A DNA stretch of 45,976 nucleotides from an uncultured Lachnospiraceae bacterium (GCA_948688495.1 CAPQSW010000023.1:292-46267); one strand, 5' to 3'. Positions 1 through 8,857 are shown, numbered from the stretch's first letter. Numbers and translations: made by a program. Notes: generated by a model not told the origin, from the sequence alone.

Positions 1-47
1 CTTGGCTACGGACCAAGGTGTCGGGAGTTCGAATCTTCTCACGCACG
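1..47 (+). tRNA. tRNA-Arg(ACG), 3' part only
   Basis: The window opens inside a tRNA gene. Bases 1-17 form an anticodon arm: a 5-bp stem (CTTGG/CCAAG) around the loop CTACGGA, giving anticodon ACG at 8-10. A 5-base variable loop follows, then a T arm with the TTCGAAT loop (about 23-39), then a 7-base acceptor strand ending at 46 and discriminator G47. CCA is not encoded. The 5' half (acceptor and D arm) lies outside the window. ACG (read as ICG) decodes CGU/CGC/CGA arginine codons. Confidence 0.88.
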
Positions 48-51
48 TAAC

Positions 52-82
52 AAAACCGGAAGGCTTCTGCCTTCCGGTTTTT
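52..82 (+). terminator. Bidirectional rho-independent terminator
   Basis: A 13-bp perfect stem built on ACCGGAAGGC/GCCTTCCGGT with a TTCT loop runs into a T tract at 78-82. The other strand also ends in TTTT. It therefore serves both the tRNA-Arg transcript from the left and the minus-strand GH42/unknown-gene operon whose last stop codon is at 140. Confidence 0.85.
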
Positions 83-139
83 GCAGTTTTCATATACCGT
101 CTGCGCCCCCCATTGAAACGCCCGGTATACGGATTTACA

Positions 140-532
140 TTACTCCTCCAGCATTCCTGCCATCAGCTCTACCATCGGAATAATACACTCCTTGAACACA
201 CCTTTTACGCTATGCTCCAGCACTCCCAGAGGTTCGTGATAACTGATAATAAGAAATTGTCCATCTTTCAGCTCTGCCTCAACCGGAAACTTTAGCTTCT
301 CGTGAACAGACTCCACAGCCCCAGCATCAAAACTGTCATCCATCCCGATTACCTGAATGAGCACATCACTTCCAGCAATTTCCATAATTACCTTAATCTT
401 TTTTCCAGCCTCATTGGTGAGGTCTGCCCGCATTGTGCTGGCACTGCCCTTCACTGCACCTACAAAATTCCAGCCGGTATAGGCTTTCGCCTCAAGCATA
501 ATCTTTTCTGATGTTTTAACTATCTGTTTCAT
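140..532 (-). CDS. Hypothetical protein, 130 aa
   Basis: I do not recognise this protein. It is a small soluble acidic protein with no signal peptide or membrane segment. It begins MKQIVKTSEK, has alternating strand-like stretches in the middle (VIMEIAGSDVLIQVIG), and ends in a hydrophobic helix (KECIIPMVELMAGMLEE). The start at 532 follows an AGGATATGGAGA-like ribosome binding site. It lies 24 bp downstream of the GH42 beta-galactosidase on the same strand and before a shared terminator, so it is probably the second gene of that operon. No catalytic motif is evident and function is not assigned. Confidence 0.7.
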   Translation of the reverse strand: MKQIVKTSEKIMLEAKAYTGWNFVGAVKGSASTMRADLTNEAGKKIKVIMEIAGSDVLIQVIGMDDSFDAGAVESVHEKLKFPVEAELKDGQFLIISYHEPLGVLEHSVKGVFKECIIPMVELMAGMLEE

Positions 533-556
533 TCTCCATATCCTTTCTGTTATATA

Positions 557-2551
557 TTATGATTTCTCTATCTTCAAAATCTGAGTCTCATACGCTCCGA
601 GGCACCCCGCCTGTAAGCCTTTGAGCATCTGGTAACCCTGCGGCGCCTCATAACATTTCTCCTGCCCGGAATGATTGATCACAAACAGAAAACGCTCCCT
701 GTCATTTTCCCGAAACATACACTCCACCCCCTGCACTGGCGGAAGAATGGAATCAACTTCTGCCCGGCTTAGAATTTCGTCCATCAACGCTTCCATCAAC
801 GCTTCCCCGGGTTCAGTTCCTACATAATAGCAGATACCGTCTCCATAGGGGTGTGCCGTAATGCACGGTTCGCCTGCATAAAACTCACTGGCATAAGCCG
901 CAAGCACCTTTGCTCCAGGCAGTAACCGCATCAGGTCACTCCAGATATTTGCCAAAAATTTCCGGCCGTGAAACAGCACTTCAACCTCTGCATTCCTCAA
1001 ACAGTCATAGTCCAGCACTTCTATTCCAGCAACCTCACTAAGCCTGCCTGGAAGCTCCCGTTCTGTCATACAGAGATTGTTCCTGTCCTTCACGCCTGTC
1101 CGCATGGTGAGCAGCAAATGACCTCCCTGCCTGACATAATCCATGTATTTCTCTTCAAGCTCTGGAGACATCAAATACTGTAACGGCGCTAAGAGAATTT
1201 TATATTTCTTAAAGTCCCCTTCTTCTGAAACAAAATCCACCGGTATATTCTTCTCATACAATGCACGGTAATATTTTTGCACCTGCCCCGTATAGCTCAA
1301 ATCCTTATGATGGGGCTGGATCCTAAACGCATACTCCTGCTCAAAGGAAAAGACAATGCCAACCTCCGGCCTTGGCATGCTTCCATGCATGTAATCCATC
1401 AAAGGATCTACTTCCTGAATGAAATCCTGCAATTCCCTGTATCTGCGTCCAGGATTTCCGCTATGGGGCAGTATGCCATGCCAGTACTGCTCGGTTCCCA
1501 TGGCACAGGTGCGCCACCGGAAAAAAACAACGGCATCTGCACCGTGGGCAATGGACTGCATCGCCCATGCAGAAAGCTGGCCGGGCTCCGGGGCTCGTCC
1601 CATAATCTCCCATCCGGTAATGCCGGACTGCTGCTCCATAATCCAAAACGGCTGATTCTTATAGCTTCTCACCACATCCAGCGTTGCGGCCAGCACATGA
1701 TTCTCCTCATGCGGGGTCCTTGGCAGGTAAAATCCGCCCGGATACTGGTCATGGGAGACAAAATCCAAAAGCTCTCCCAATTTATAATAGTCCACTTTAT
1801 CCGCAAACCCCATATAATTATGGGTGATAAACTGATTTTTTGCGTATTTGCGGATAATTTCCGCCTGCTCCCTTGTAAAATCCACAATCAAATCCGAACA
1901 GAACCGTTTCCAGTCCAGCATGGCGGAAGGATTCTCGCCAGTCACAGTAAGCCGCGGCGCGTACACCTCACTGAAATCATTATACTCCTGGCTCCAGAAC
2001 GATGTTCCCCATGCCCGGTTCAACTCCTCGGCTGTACCATATTTCTTCTGCAGCCAATCTTGAAAACGGCTCCTGCAGCTTGCACAGGTACACAGCTCCT
2101 GGTGGCTGTTTCCCAGCTCGTTGTCCGGCTGCCAGCCGATGACGTAAGGATTTTCCCCATAATGCTGCGCCATTTTCGTTACCAGTTTTCGGATGTATTC
2201 CCTATAAACGGGGTTCGACTGGCAGTCATGATGTCTGCCTCCAAATCCCCTGACACGCCCTTCCCTGTCAACGGGCAGGATTTCCGGATGTTTGTTTATC
2301 ATCCATGCTGGCGGCGCTGCCGTGGGCGTCCCTACGATCGTATAAATCCCATATTTTCCCAATAGCGCAATCGCTTCATCCAGCCAGCCAAAATCATAGC
2401 TGCCTTCCCGGGGTTCCAGCTTATGCCAGGAAAACTCTGCCATACGCACCATTTGAATCCCCATTTCCTGCATCAGCAATGCGTCCCTATCCCAGCGCTC
2501 CCGCTCCCAATGCTCTGGATAATAATCCACACCAAAATGTAGCTCTTTCAT
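557..2551 (-). CDS. GH42 beta-galactosidase
   Basis: A 664-residue cytoplasmic enzyme of glycoside hydrolase family 42, expected to remove terminal beta-D-galactose from short galactosides. The N-terminal TIM barrel begins with FGVDYYPEHW, typical of the family. The predicted acid/base is Glu145 in PDNELG and the nucleophile Glu306 in WIMEQQSG. Cys110, Cys154, Cys156 and Cys159 match the structural zinc cluster of GH42 enzymes. A trimerisation domain (about 390-600) and a small C-terminal beta domain follow. Length is normal and there is no signal peptide, so the substrate must be imported. It has its own promoter (2621-2649) and is followed by a small unknown gene. The GPH symporter at 7.5-8.9 kb is a candidate transporter, but that link is inference. 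Confidence 0.93.
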   Translation of the reverse strand: MKELHFGVDYYPEHWERERWDRDALLMQEMGIQMVRMAEFSWHKLEPREGSYDFGWLDEAIALLGKYGIYTIVGTPTAAPPAWMINKHPEILPVDREGRVRGFGGRHHDCQSNPVYREYIRKLVTKMAQHYGENPYVIGWQPDNELGNSHQELCTCASCRSRFQDWLQKKYGTAEELNRAWGTSFWSQEYNDFSEVYAPRLTVTGENPSAMLDWKRFCSDLIVDFTREQAEIIRKYAKNQFITHNYMGFADKVDYYKLGELLDFVSHDQYPGGFYLPRTPHEENHVLAATLDVVRSYKNQPFWIMEQQSGITGWEIMGRAPEPGQLSAWAMQSIAHGADAVVFFRWRTCAMGTEQYWHGILPHSGNPGRRYRELQDFIQEVDPLMDYMHGSMPRPEVGIVFSFEQEYAFRIQPHHKDLSYTGQVQKYYRALYEKNIPVDFVSEEGDFKKYKILLAPLQYLMSPELEEKYMDYVRQGGHLLLTMRTGVKDRNNLCMTERELPGRLSEVAGIEVLDYDCLRNAEVEVLFHGRKFLANIWSDLMRLLPGAKVLAAYASEFYAGEPCITAHPYGDGICYYVGTEPGEALMEALMDEILSRAEVDSILPPVQGVECMFRENDRERFLFVINHSGQEKCYEAPQGYQMLKGLQAGCLGAYETQILKIEKS

Positions 2552-2620
2552 GTACGCCCTCCTTAAGCATCATAATTGTTCCACCCATGCCATTCTCCCA
2601 CAAAATAAATGACAGCCGGA

Positions 2621-2649
2621 CTTATACCCATTTTCTCATATCTTGACAA
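2621..2649 (-). promoter_or_regulatory. Sigma-A promoter of the GH42 operon
   Basis: On the minus strand, a -35 TTGTCA (2644-2649) and a -10 TATAAG (2621-2626) are separated by exactly 17 bp, about 70 bp upstream of the GH42 start. No operator is obvious. The promoter is divergent from, and almost touches, the asnA promoter. Confidence 0.6.
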
Positions 2650-2666
2650 AAACTACAACTTACTTA

Positions 2667-2695
2667 TTGAAAAAACATAGCAGCAAGCATATAAT
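2667..2695 (+). promoter_or_regulatory. Sigma-A promoter of asnA
   Basis: -35 TTGAAA (2667-2672), a 17-bp spacer and a consensus -10 TATAAT (2690-2695). The implied start near 2702 leaves a leader of only about 30 bases before the asnA ATG, too short for a T-box or other riboswitch. Confidence 0.75.
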
Positions 2696-2731
2696 GTAAT
2701 AGAAAAAAATCTGAATATTAAGGAGATTCGT

Positions 2732-3742
2732 ATGAAACATTTAATTATACCCAAGGATTACCAGTCTGCGTTAAGCCTGCACGATACGCAGATTGCCATC
2801 AAGACTGTCAAAGATTTCTTTCAGAATCTGCTGGCGGACCGTTTAAACCTGCAGCGTGTATCTGCACCGCTGTTTGTAGATCCCGGCTCCGGCCTCAATG
2901 ACAACTTAAATGGCGTCGAGCGCCCTGTTACGTTTGGTATCCGGGAACAGGACGAAAAAACGGCTGAAATCGTCCACTCCCTGGCAAAATGGAAGCGCTA
3001 CGCGTTGAAAAAATATGGATTTTCCATGGGAGAGGGCATTTACACTGATATGAACGCTATCCGCCGTGACGAAAACACCGACAATATCCATTCTATTTTT
3101 GTAGACCAGTGGGATTGGGAAAAAGTCATTTCCCGCGAACAGCGAAGCCTGGATTTTCTGAAGGAAACGGTACGGACGGTCTACAAAGTCTTACGAAAAA
3201 CAGAAAAATATATGGCAATCCAATATGACTACATAGAAGAAATTCTTCCCCACGATATTTTCTTTATTACTACTGGCGAGCTGGAGGATATGTATCCGCA
3301 GGCTGCGCCCAAGGAACGCGAGTACCTTATCTGCAAGGAAAAAGGCGCTGCATGCATTATGCAGATTGGCGACAAGCTGAAATCCGGGGAACCGCATGAC
3401 GGCAGGGCGCCGGATTATGACGATTGGGCATTAAACGCAGACATCGTTGTCTACTATCCGGTGTTGGATATCGCCCTAGAACTGTCCTCCATGGGAATTC
3501 GTGTAGATGAGACCTCTTTAGAAACACAGCTTGCAAAGGCAGGATGTAAAGAGCGCGCAAACCTTCCCTTCCAGAAGTCCATCCTTGCCGGTGAGCTGCC
3601 CCTTACAATCGGCGGCGGCATCGGCCAGTCAAGAATCTGTATGTTCTTCCTCAGGAAAGCTCACATTGGAGAGGTACAGTGTTCTCTGTGGAAGGATGAA
3701 ATCTGCACGGAGGTCGAAAAGCATGGCATCCAGTTACTTTAA
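2732..3742 (+). CDS. asnA: Aspartate-ammonia ligase (asparagine synthetase A)
   Basis: A 336-residue AsnA, which makes asparagine from aspartate, ATP and ammonia. It has the class II aminoacyl-tRNA-synthetase-like fold. Visible family features are the N-terminal segment with PLFVDPGSGLNDNLNG, the FGIREQ strand, the EIVHSLAKWKR segment, and the C-terminal GGGIGQSRICMFFLRKAHIGE stretch that holds the motif 3 arginine. Length matches the family. AAGGAGA precedes the ATG with good spacing. Monocistronic from its own promoter; a weak CCTTTTG/CAAAAGG inverted repeat follows the stop. Confidence 0.96.
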   Translation: MKHLIIPKDYQSALSLHDTQIAIKTVKDFFQNLLADRLNLQRVSAPLFVDPGSGLNDNLNGVERPVTFGIREQDEKTAEIVHSLAKWKRYALKKYGFSMGEGIYTDMNAIRRDENTDNIHSIFVDQWDWEKVISREQRSLDFLKETVRTVYKVLRKTEKYMAIQYDYIEEILPHDIFFITTGELEDMYPQAAPKEREYLICKEKGAACIMQIGDKLKSGEPHDGRAPDYDDWALNADIVVYYPVLDIALELSSMGIRVDETSLETQLAKAGCKERANLPFQKSILAGELPLTIGGGIGQSRICMFFLRKAHIGEVQCSLWKDEICTEVEKHGIQLL

Positions 3743-3853
3743 ACCTTTTGCCATGTGAACGGCTTATCTATCTGCCGGACAAAAGGCTGACTATATATCA
3801 ATCTACTATATGAACCCCCTTCCCCAACCGAAGGGAGAAAGAGAGGACACAAG

Positions 3854-5509
3854 ATGAAAAACAACCGGAACACCCCGCCAAGAGACGGGCTGTCTGCAAT
3901 CTGCAGGAACAAAACCATGCTTCTTCTGCTGTTTGTTTCTGCAATGCTACTGCTGTTTCCAATCCTGGCACAGGCGGCGGAAGAAGGCGCTGCAGAACCG
4001 GAAAGCTACTTCTATATGACGATATGGTCGCTGCTTCCGCCTGTCATTGCCATTGGGCTTGCCCTGATTACAAAAGAGGTCTATTCCTCATTATTTGTAG
4101 GAATTGTAATCGGCGGCCTTCTCTATTCTAATTTTAGTTTTGAAGGAACGCTGACCCATGTATTTAACGATGGAATTGTCACCGTACTTGCCGATCCATA
4201 CAACGTCGGCATTCTGATTTTCCTGGTTATCCTGGGCATTATGGTCGTACTGATGAATAAGGCCGGCGGTTCTGCTGCATTCGGACGTTGGGCTTCCTCC
4301 CATATTAAGACACGGGCTGGCGCACAGCTTGCAACCATTGCGCTTGGCGTTTTGATTTTTATTGATGATTATTTCAACTGCCTGACCGTGGGAAGCGTCA
4401 TGCGCCCTGTCTCAGACAACAGTAAAGTCTCCCGCGCAAAGCTGGCGTATGTCATCGACGCAACCGCAGCCCCTGTCTGCATTATCGCTCCGGTCTCCTC
4501 CTGGGCTGCTGCAGTGGCAAGCTATGTGGAGGACGGCAACGGCCTGTATCTTTTTATACGGACAATCCCCTTTAATTTCTATGCGCTTCTCACAATTGTA
4601 ATGATGATTTTCCTTGCATTTACCGGCATGGAGTACGGTCCTATGGCAATTCATGAGAAAAATGCAAAGGAAAAAGGCGATATTTTCTCCGGCATGAAAG
4701 ACTATGCCAATACTGCCGCTGAAAACGGCAACCCCAATGGCAAAATTATAGACCTGATTCTTCCAATCGCTGTATTGATTGTTTCCTGCGTTATAGGCAT
4801 GATTTACTCCGGCAGATTCTTTGAAGGCGTAAACTTTGTGGATGCATTTTCCAATTCCGATGCCTCTATCGGCCTGATGCTCGGTTCTTCCGTGGCATTA
4901 ATCATCACCGTAATTTACTTCTTAATCCGCAGGTCCATCAAGTTTAAAGAGATAGCAGAATCCATTCCAGAAGGATTCAAATCTATGGTTCCGGCAATCT
5001 TAATTCTGACCTTCGCATGGAGCTTAAAAGCAATGACTGACTCCCTCGGTGCAAAAGAGTTTGTTGAGACAGTGGTAAAAGGTTCTGCCGGCAGTTTCCA
5101 GGCATTTTTACCGGCAATTGTATTCTTAATCGGTATATTCCTCGCCTTTGCAACCGGTACCTCATGGGGAACCTTCGGCATCCTGATTCCGATTACGCTT
5201 GCCGTATTCCCGCTGGACAACCCGCTTGGCGTCATCTGCGTTTCCGCATGTATGGCTGGCGCAGTATGCGGCGACCACTGTTCACCGATCTCCGACACGA
5301 CCATCATGGCAAGCGCGGGCGCGCAATGCAACCATGTCACGCACGTATCGACGCAGCTTCCTTATGCCATGACGGTAGCCGCAGTCAGCTTCGTATGTTA
5401 TGTCATCGCCGGCTTTGTGCCAAATGCAATTATTGTACTGCCGATTGCCATTGTACTTATGATTGGAACATTGTTTGGTGTAAAAAAGACAAAACTCTGG
5501 CAGAAATAA
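3854..5509 (+). CDS. NhaC-family Na+/H+ antiporter-like membrane protein
   Basis: A 551-residue polytopic membrane protein. The second half carries the conserved NhaC-family segments GTSWGTFGILIPI and GDHCSPISDTTIMASAGAQ, in helices thought to form the ion path. About eleven hydrophobic segments are readable. The first 45 residues are unusual: a basic start, a hydrophobic run, then AQAAEE, resembling a cleavable signal peptide ahead of the first transport helix. Family members exchange Na+ (or carry organic substrates) for protons; the exact substrate cannot be read. AGAGAGGACACAAG precedes the ATG. It is followed directly by the 168-bp palindromic repeat. Confidence 0.88.
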   Translation: MKNNRNTPPRDGLSAICRNKTMLLLLFVSAMLLLFPILAQAAEEGAAEPESYFYMTIWSLLPPVIAIGLALITKEVYSSLFVGIVIGGLLYSNFSFEGTLTHVFNDGIVTVLADPYNVGILIFLVILGIMVVLMNKAGGSAAFGRWASSHIKTRAGAQLATIALGVLIFIDDYFNCLTVGSVMRPVSDNSKVSRAKLAYVIDATAAPVCIIAPVSSWAAAVASYVEDGNGLYLFIRTIPFNFYALLTIVMMIFLAFTGMEYGPMAIHEKNAKEKGDIFSGMKDYANTAAENGNPNGKIIDLILPIAVLIVSCVIGMIYSGRFFEGVNFVDAFSNSDASIGLMLGSSVALIITVIYFLIRRSIKFKEIAESIPEGFKSMVPAILILTFAWSLKAMTDSLGAKEFVETVVKGSAGSFQAFLPAIVFLIGIFLAFATGTSWGTFGILIPITLAVFPLDNPLGVICVSACMAGAVCGDHCSPISDTTIMASAGAQCNHVTHVSTQLPYAMTVAAVSFVCYVIAGFVPNAIIVLPIAIVLMIGTLFGVKKTKLWQK

Positions 5510-5677
5510 GCTAGCACAACGAAAATTAAGTCTTTGATATATTCACGCAGGATAATTGATTCAGATACAAGGAAGAAAATCGACGGTGTAGCGGTGGCTA
5601 CAGCTAGATTTTGTGACGCAGGAGCTGGACAATTAGACAAGTGAAGATGTCAATTACTTAATATTCGTTGTGCTAGC
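5510..5677. repeat. 168-bp MITE-like palindromic repeat
   Basis: The element is bounded by 21-bp terminal inverted repeats (5510-5530 and 5657-5677, starting GCTAGCACAACGAA, 20 of 21 identical). Imperfect complementarity continues inward (ATTAAGT, TTCAC and TAATTG on both sides) to a central hairpin, TGTAGC-ggtg-GCTACA, flanked by AAAATC/GATTTT. The whole element could fold as one long stem. It abuts the antiporter stop codon. No direct target duplication is visible at its ends. An 80-codon minus-strand reading frame through it has no ribosome binding site and is not called. Confidence 0.75.
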
Positions 5678-5704
5678 ACAGCAGACAGACAATCAGATAA
5701 ATAA

Positions 5705-6721
5705 TCAGCTATCATAAAATTCAAATATTTCTGCCATATATGCTTCCAGCATATCACTGGGCATTCGGTTAATTTCATGTCGGGAATGCACCATAATTTT
5801 CCGGGCACTCGGGACACGTTTTAGAAATAAATCCTGTTCCTTTGCCCGGACAAAATTATCTTCCACTGCCTGGAACAACAACACCGGAATATGTATATTC
5901 GCGGCATTGACTGAGGCAATGGCATGTCCAGCCGCCCGCATCGCCGCGTCCGCCCAGCCATAAGTTGCACTGCTGGTCTGATATTCTTCATGATCTCTGC
6001 GTAACCTCAGATAGTAATCATGCCGTACCCGGGAATTACAACCGCTATTCTCAAATAATTCCTCTGCATCAAAATTTCCCATCGTAAACAGTTTCTTTTT
6101 CCTTTTTCCAAGCAATATTGCACCGCGGCAGAGAATACGTGCCGCGAATTCCGGCACCCCGCCGTTATTGATGCCGTACATAGGCGCATTCAATACTGCT
6201 TTCCTGAAAATCCCCGGATACTGCTCCATATATAACGTCCCGATACAGCCGCCCATAGAATGTGCATAGAGATACAGTGGCGCATTACCCGCCTTCGGAA
6301 GTACCACTGTCTGAATAAATCTGTGAAAATCCTCCACATACTGCTGAAAATCTTCCACATGGACAAGCTGCATCTCCTTCACCTCGCGAAGCGAGCGTCC
6401 ATGTCCCCGGTGGTCTATGACAGCCGCCTGATAGCCCTCACAATGCATATAGTAAATTAGTTCATGATACTTTTCACAGGATTCCGTGAAGCCAAAACTG
6501 ATGACGATCGTCCCTTTGGGCTGCTGTTGTCCATAAAATTCATAATACAGCTTATCCAGCGTTCCTTTTTCCCTCCGGTCTTTAAGATACGGCTCCACCA
6601 CATCCCCCATCTGCGCCTCATAAACTTCTTCATCCAGGATACACCCACTCCTCACATGCTTACCCATATCCAAAAAACATTCCATTTCCACAGAAGATTT
6701 ATCCTTTGCCATCATCCTCAT
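5705..6721 (-). CDS. Alpha/beta hydrolase (lysophospholipase/monoacylglycerol lipase type)
   Basis: A 338-residue serine hydrolase of the Hydrolase_4 type. The nucleophile elbow is AHSMGG with Ser155. The oxyanion strand TIVISFGFTE (about 71-80) and VIDHRGHGRS (about 101-110) are typical of monoglyceride lipases. Candidate acid and base lie in VEDNF and SRHEINRM near the C-terminus. No signal peptide, so cytoplasmic. It is the last gene of the GPH transporter-TetR-hydrolase operon. The annotated start is followed by further ATG codons three and four positions in; GGGAAGG and AATGAGG make either usable. Substrate unknown; an ester of an imported molecule would fit the context. Confidence 0.85.
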   Translation of the reverse strand: MRMMAKDKSSVEMECFLDMGKHVRSGCILDEEVYEAQMGDVVEPYLKDRREKGTLDKLYYEFYGQQQPKGTIVISFGFTESCEKYHELIYYMHCEGYQAAVIDHRGHGRSLREVKEMQLVHVEDFQQYVEDFHRFIQTVVLPKAGNAPLYLYAHSMGGCIGTLYMEQYPGIFRKAVLNAPMYGINNGGVPEFAARILCRGAILLGKRKKKLFTMGNFDAEELFENSGCNSRVRHDYYLRLRRDHEEYQTSSATYGWADAAMRAAGHAIASVNAANIHIPVLLFQAVEDNFVRAKEQDLFLKRVPSARKIMVHSRHEINRMPSDMLEAYMAEIFEFYDS

Positions 6722-6776
6722 TCCTTCCCATTAAGAATTGCTCTCTGCCATCATCCTCATTCTTTCCTATAAGAAT
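6707..6776. repeat. Tandem duplication at the TetR stop / hydrolase start
   Basis: Two imperfect direct copies (6707-6738 and 6746-6776, period 38-39 bp, about 27 of 31 identical) each hold GAATGAGGATGATGGCA on the minus strand. The upstream copy supplies the TetR stop codon TGA and the downstream copy the hydrolase ATG. The two genes were probably once joined by an ATGA overlap that the duplication pulled apart. Confidence 0.75.
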
Positions 6777-7431
6777 ATTTCATCCCCGCAATCAAAAGCT
6801 CCAAAAACTGCTCCAGCTTTTCCTCCTGTGCCACGGCCATGTCGCTGGCAAGAAGACTTCCGGCTGCCGCCTGTTTCTGCATCAGGCTGAAAATTCCATT
6901 TGTCATTGCATAATACAACACCAGGGTATCCGCGCTGCTTCGAATACTGCCGTCCCTCTTACCCTTTTCAATAGCATTACACAGACAGGGACGCACGCTG
7001 TCTACGGCCTGCTCATATTCCCTAAGCTGTTCCTGCTCCACCTTATGCGACAATAAACATCCATCCAGATCATGAATCAGGCAAAACAGCTCTGTATGTT
7101 CCCGATAGAACAGATGAGCGCTGTGAATGAGGCATTCCACCTGTTCCATTCCGCTTTTTTCTGCAAAATCCGGCTCACATACCCTGGCATTCATAAATTC
7201 ATATACCATCTGCCAGAACTTTTTGCCACATGCTAAAACCAGATTCTCCTTGTTTGTGAAATGACGATACAAAGTGGCCTCGCCAAACTCCGCTTCCTTT
7301 GCAACATCTGCAATGGAGGACGCTGCAATACCCTTCCTGCAGAACACCCGGCAGGCAGCATCCACCATCTTCTGTCTGCGTCTGTCAGTTTCTTCCATAC
7401 GCTCTTTTGCACGGATTTGTTTTAATTCCAT
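6757..7431 (-). CDS. TetR/AcrR-family transcriptional regulator
   Basis: A 224-residue one-component regulator. The N-terminal TetR helix-turn-helix is clear (ACRVFCRKGIAASSIADVAK, then GEATLYRHFTNKENL, about residues 25-70), followed by an all-helical ligand-binding and dimerisation domain. An in-frame ATG at 7449 is possible, but GGGAGGA sits at ideal distance from the ATG at 7431, which I use. The gene lies between the GPH transporter and the hydrolase in one operon. Two palindromes of TetR-operator size overlap the start region of that operon's promoter (8896-8930), so it is most likely an autoregulating repressor released by the transported compound. Confidence 0.92.
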   Translation of the reverse strand: MELKQIRAKERMEETDRRRQKMVDAACRVFCRKGIAASSIADVAKEAEFGEATLYRHFTNKENLVLACGKKFWQMVYEFMNARVCEPDFAEKSGMEQVECLIHSAHLFYREHTELFCLIHDLDGCLLSHKVEQEQLREYEQAVDSVRPCLCNAIEKGKRDGSIRSSADTLVLYYAMTNGIFSLMQKQAAAGSLLASDMAVAQEEKLEQFLELLIAGMKYSYRKE

Positions 7432-7501
7432 ATCATTCCTCCCTGTCACTGCCTTATAAATCTTCCGTTCCTTTCCCTCCTGCCAATACTCCGGGAAGCT
7501 T

Positions 7502-8857
7502 CTACTTTCCGTCTGAAATCACGCTATTAATCTTCTTCTCATTATAGAATATAAGAATCAGTCCGCCGACGAACGCCAGTCCGCTGGAAACTGCGGCCAC
7601 CACACGGTATCCGTTTCCACCGCTACCGATTGTTGCGAGAGCCGTAAACAATAACATGGACACGCTCTGTCCCATTTTGAATGCGAACGTACGGGCCGCG
7701 TAGAACATGCCTTCCCGGTTTTCCCCAGTCTTTTTAGCGTCGCTCTCCGAAATATCTGCAACCATCGCCTGCGGCAGAATTCCAAAAATCGCCATCGGGA
7801 AGGCTGCCGCCGCCACCAGGATAAATCCCTGTACAACAGCTGGAATCCTAAGCCCCGGTCCCAGCAAGGCAGTATAGCCAAAGCAGATTGCAAACATCAC
7901 AAATGCAGCCAGAACCAGGTTCCGCTTGCCAAATTTCTTCGTCAGAAGATTTACCGGCACATAAAATACCAGCGACAACGCTGTCATCGCAACAAAAAAT
8001 ATCGTGGACATACTCTCCGATAGTCCTAACAGAGAGGTTACAAAAAAAGGAAGCCCCGTCTGGAACATCGTTAACCCTATCCAATAAAATATATCAGAGC
8101 CAACAAAAATGCGAAATTCCCGGTTCTTAAATGTCTTAACCAGGGAAGAAAAAGCCGTTCCCTCTGCAGGCTGTGAATTGACATACTCCTTCTCCTTGAT
8201 GGCAAAAACAGGCACCTGCATACAGATAAATGCGACGACACCCATGATAGCAAATGTCACGCGCATCGCAGAAATACGCCCTATAGACGGCTCCATGAGT
8301 CCCCAGATCACCGGAGCCACATAAGCAAGCGCTGTACCTACAATAAAAGTCAGGGAAATTGCCGTACTGATGTTAAGACGCTCCTCCTGGTTATGCCCCA
8401 ACTCCGGAATCAGGGCGTTGAATGGCGTGCAGTAGACCGTGATTGCCAGATAATAGCTCAGTGTAAAAACCAGCAGCCACACGACATTCACGGCTGTAAT
8501 CCGTCCCACCGGCGCACAGAATACCATAACCGTGGAGAATGCCAGTGGCAGGGACGCCCATTTCAAAAATGGTATTCTCCTGCCTGACTTTGATTTGCAC
8601 TTATCCGACAGAGATGCAATCCACGGGTCCGTCACCGCATCAAACACACGCCCCAGTGCGGTAATCGCACCAATAATGGTAAATACCCCAAGCAATACCC
8701 TGCCCTGCGGGATAAACAGCGTCTGCCCGGCGGCCTGTGCCGCCTCATCCGGCTGATAAAAGTATACCAGCCAATTAGAAATCAATCCCGACAGCATCGC
8801 CCATCCCAATTGTCCGACTGCCAATAGCCACATTTTCCCCTTTGATAATGATTTCAT
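7502..8857 (-). CDS. GPH-family (MelB/LacS-like) sugar:cation symporter
   Basis: A 451-residue major-facilitator protein with about 12 membrane segments, of the glycoside-pentoside-hexuronide:cation symporter group. Diagnostic segments are GRVFDAVTDPWIASLSDKCKSKSGRR (about residues 80-105, the conserved helix II/III region with cation-site Asp residues) and GMFYAARTFAFKMGQ near the C-terminus. No phosphotransferase IIA tail is fused, unlike LacS. GGAGG lies 7 bp before the ATG at 8857, which is preferred over one 8 codons upstream. First gene of the operon with TetR and the hydrolase. A glycoside substrate is expected from the family; its identity cannot be read. Confidence 0.9.
   Translation of the reverse strand: MKSLSKGKMWLLAVGQLGWAMLSGLISNWLVYFYQPDEAAQAAGQTLFIPQGRVLLGVFTIIGAITALGRVFDAVTDPWIASLSDKCKSKSGRRIPFLKWASLPLAFSTVMVFCAPVGRITAVNVVWLLVFTLSYYLAITVYCTPFNALIPELGHNQEERLNISTAISLTFIVGTALAYVAPVIWGLMEPSIGRISAMRVTFAIMGVVAFICMQVPVFAIKEKEYVNSQPAEGTAFSSLVKTFKNREFRIFVGSDIFYWIGLTMFQTGLPFFVTSLLGLSESMSTIFFVAMTALSLVFYVPVNLLTKKFGKRNLVLAAFVMFAICFGYTALLGPGLRIPAVVQGFILVAAAAFPMAIFGILPQAMVADISESDAKKTGENREGMFYAARTFAFKMGQSVSMLLFTALATIGSGGNGYRVVAAVSSGLAFVGGLILIFYNEKKINSVISDGK

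Noticed and set aside
1..47. tRNA-Arg 3' end as an integration (att) site
   Set aside because: No integrase, no repeated copy of the tRNA end elsewhere in the window, and ordinary metabolic genes follow.
1277..2365. 362-codon plus-strand open frame
   Set aside because: Lies antisense inside the well-supported GH42 gene, with no coherent domain and no initiation signal.
2696..2731. Possible T-box or riboswitch before asnA
   Set aside because: The consensus promoter leaves only about 30 bases of leader, too short for any such element.
5398..5640. 80-codon minus-strand frame through the palindromic repeat
   Set aside because: No ribosome binding site; it reads repeat sequence and antiporter antisense. 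Treated as a by-product of the repeat.
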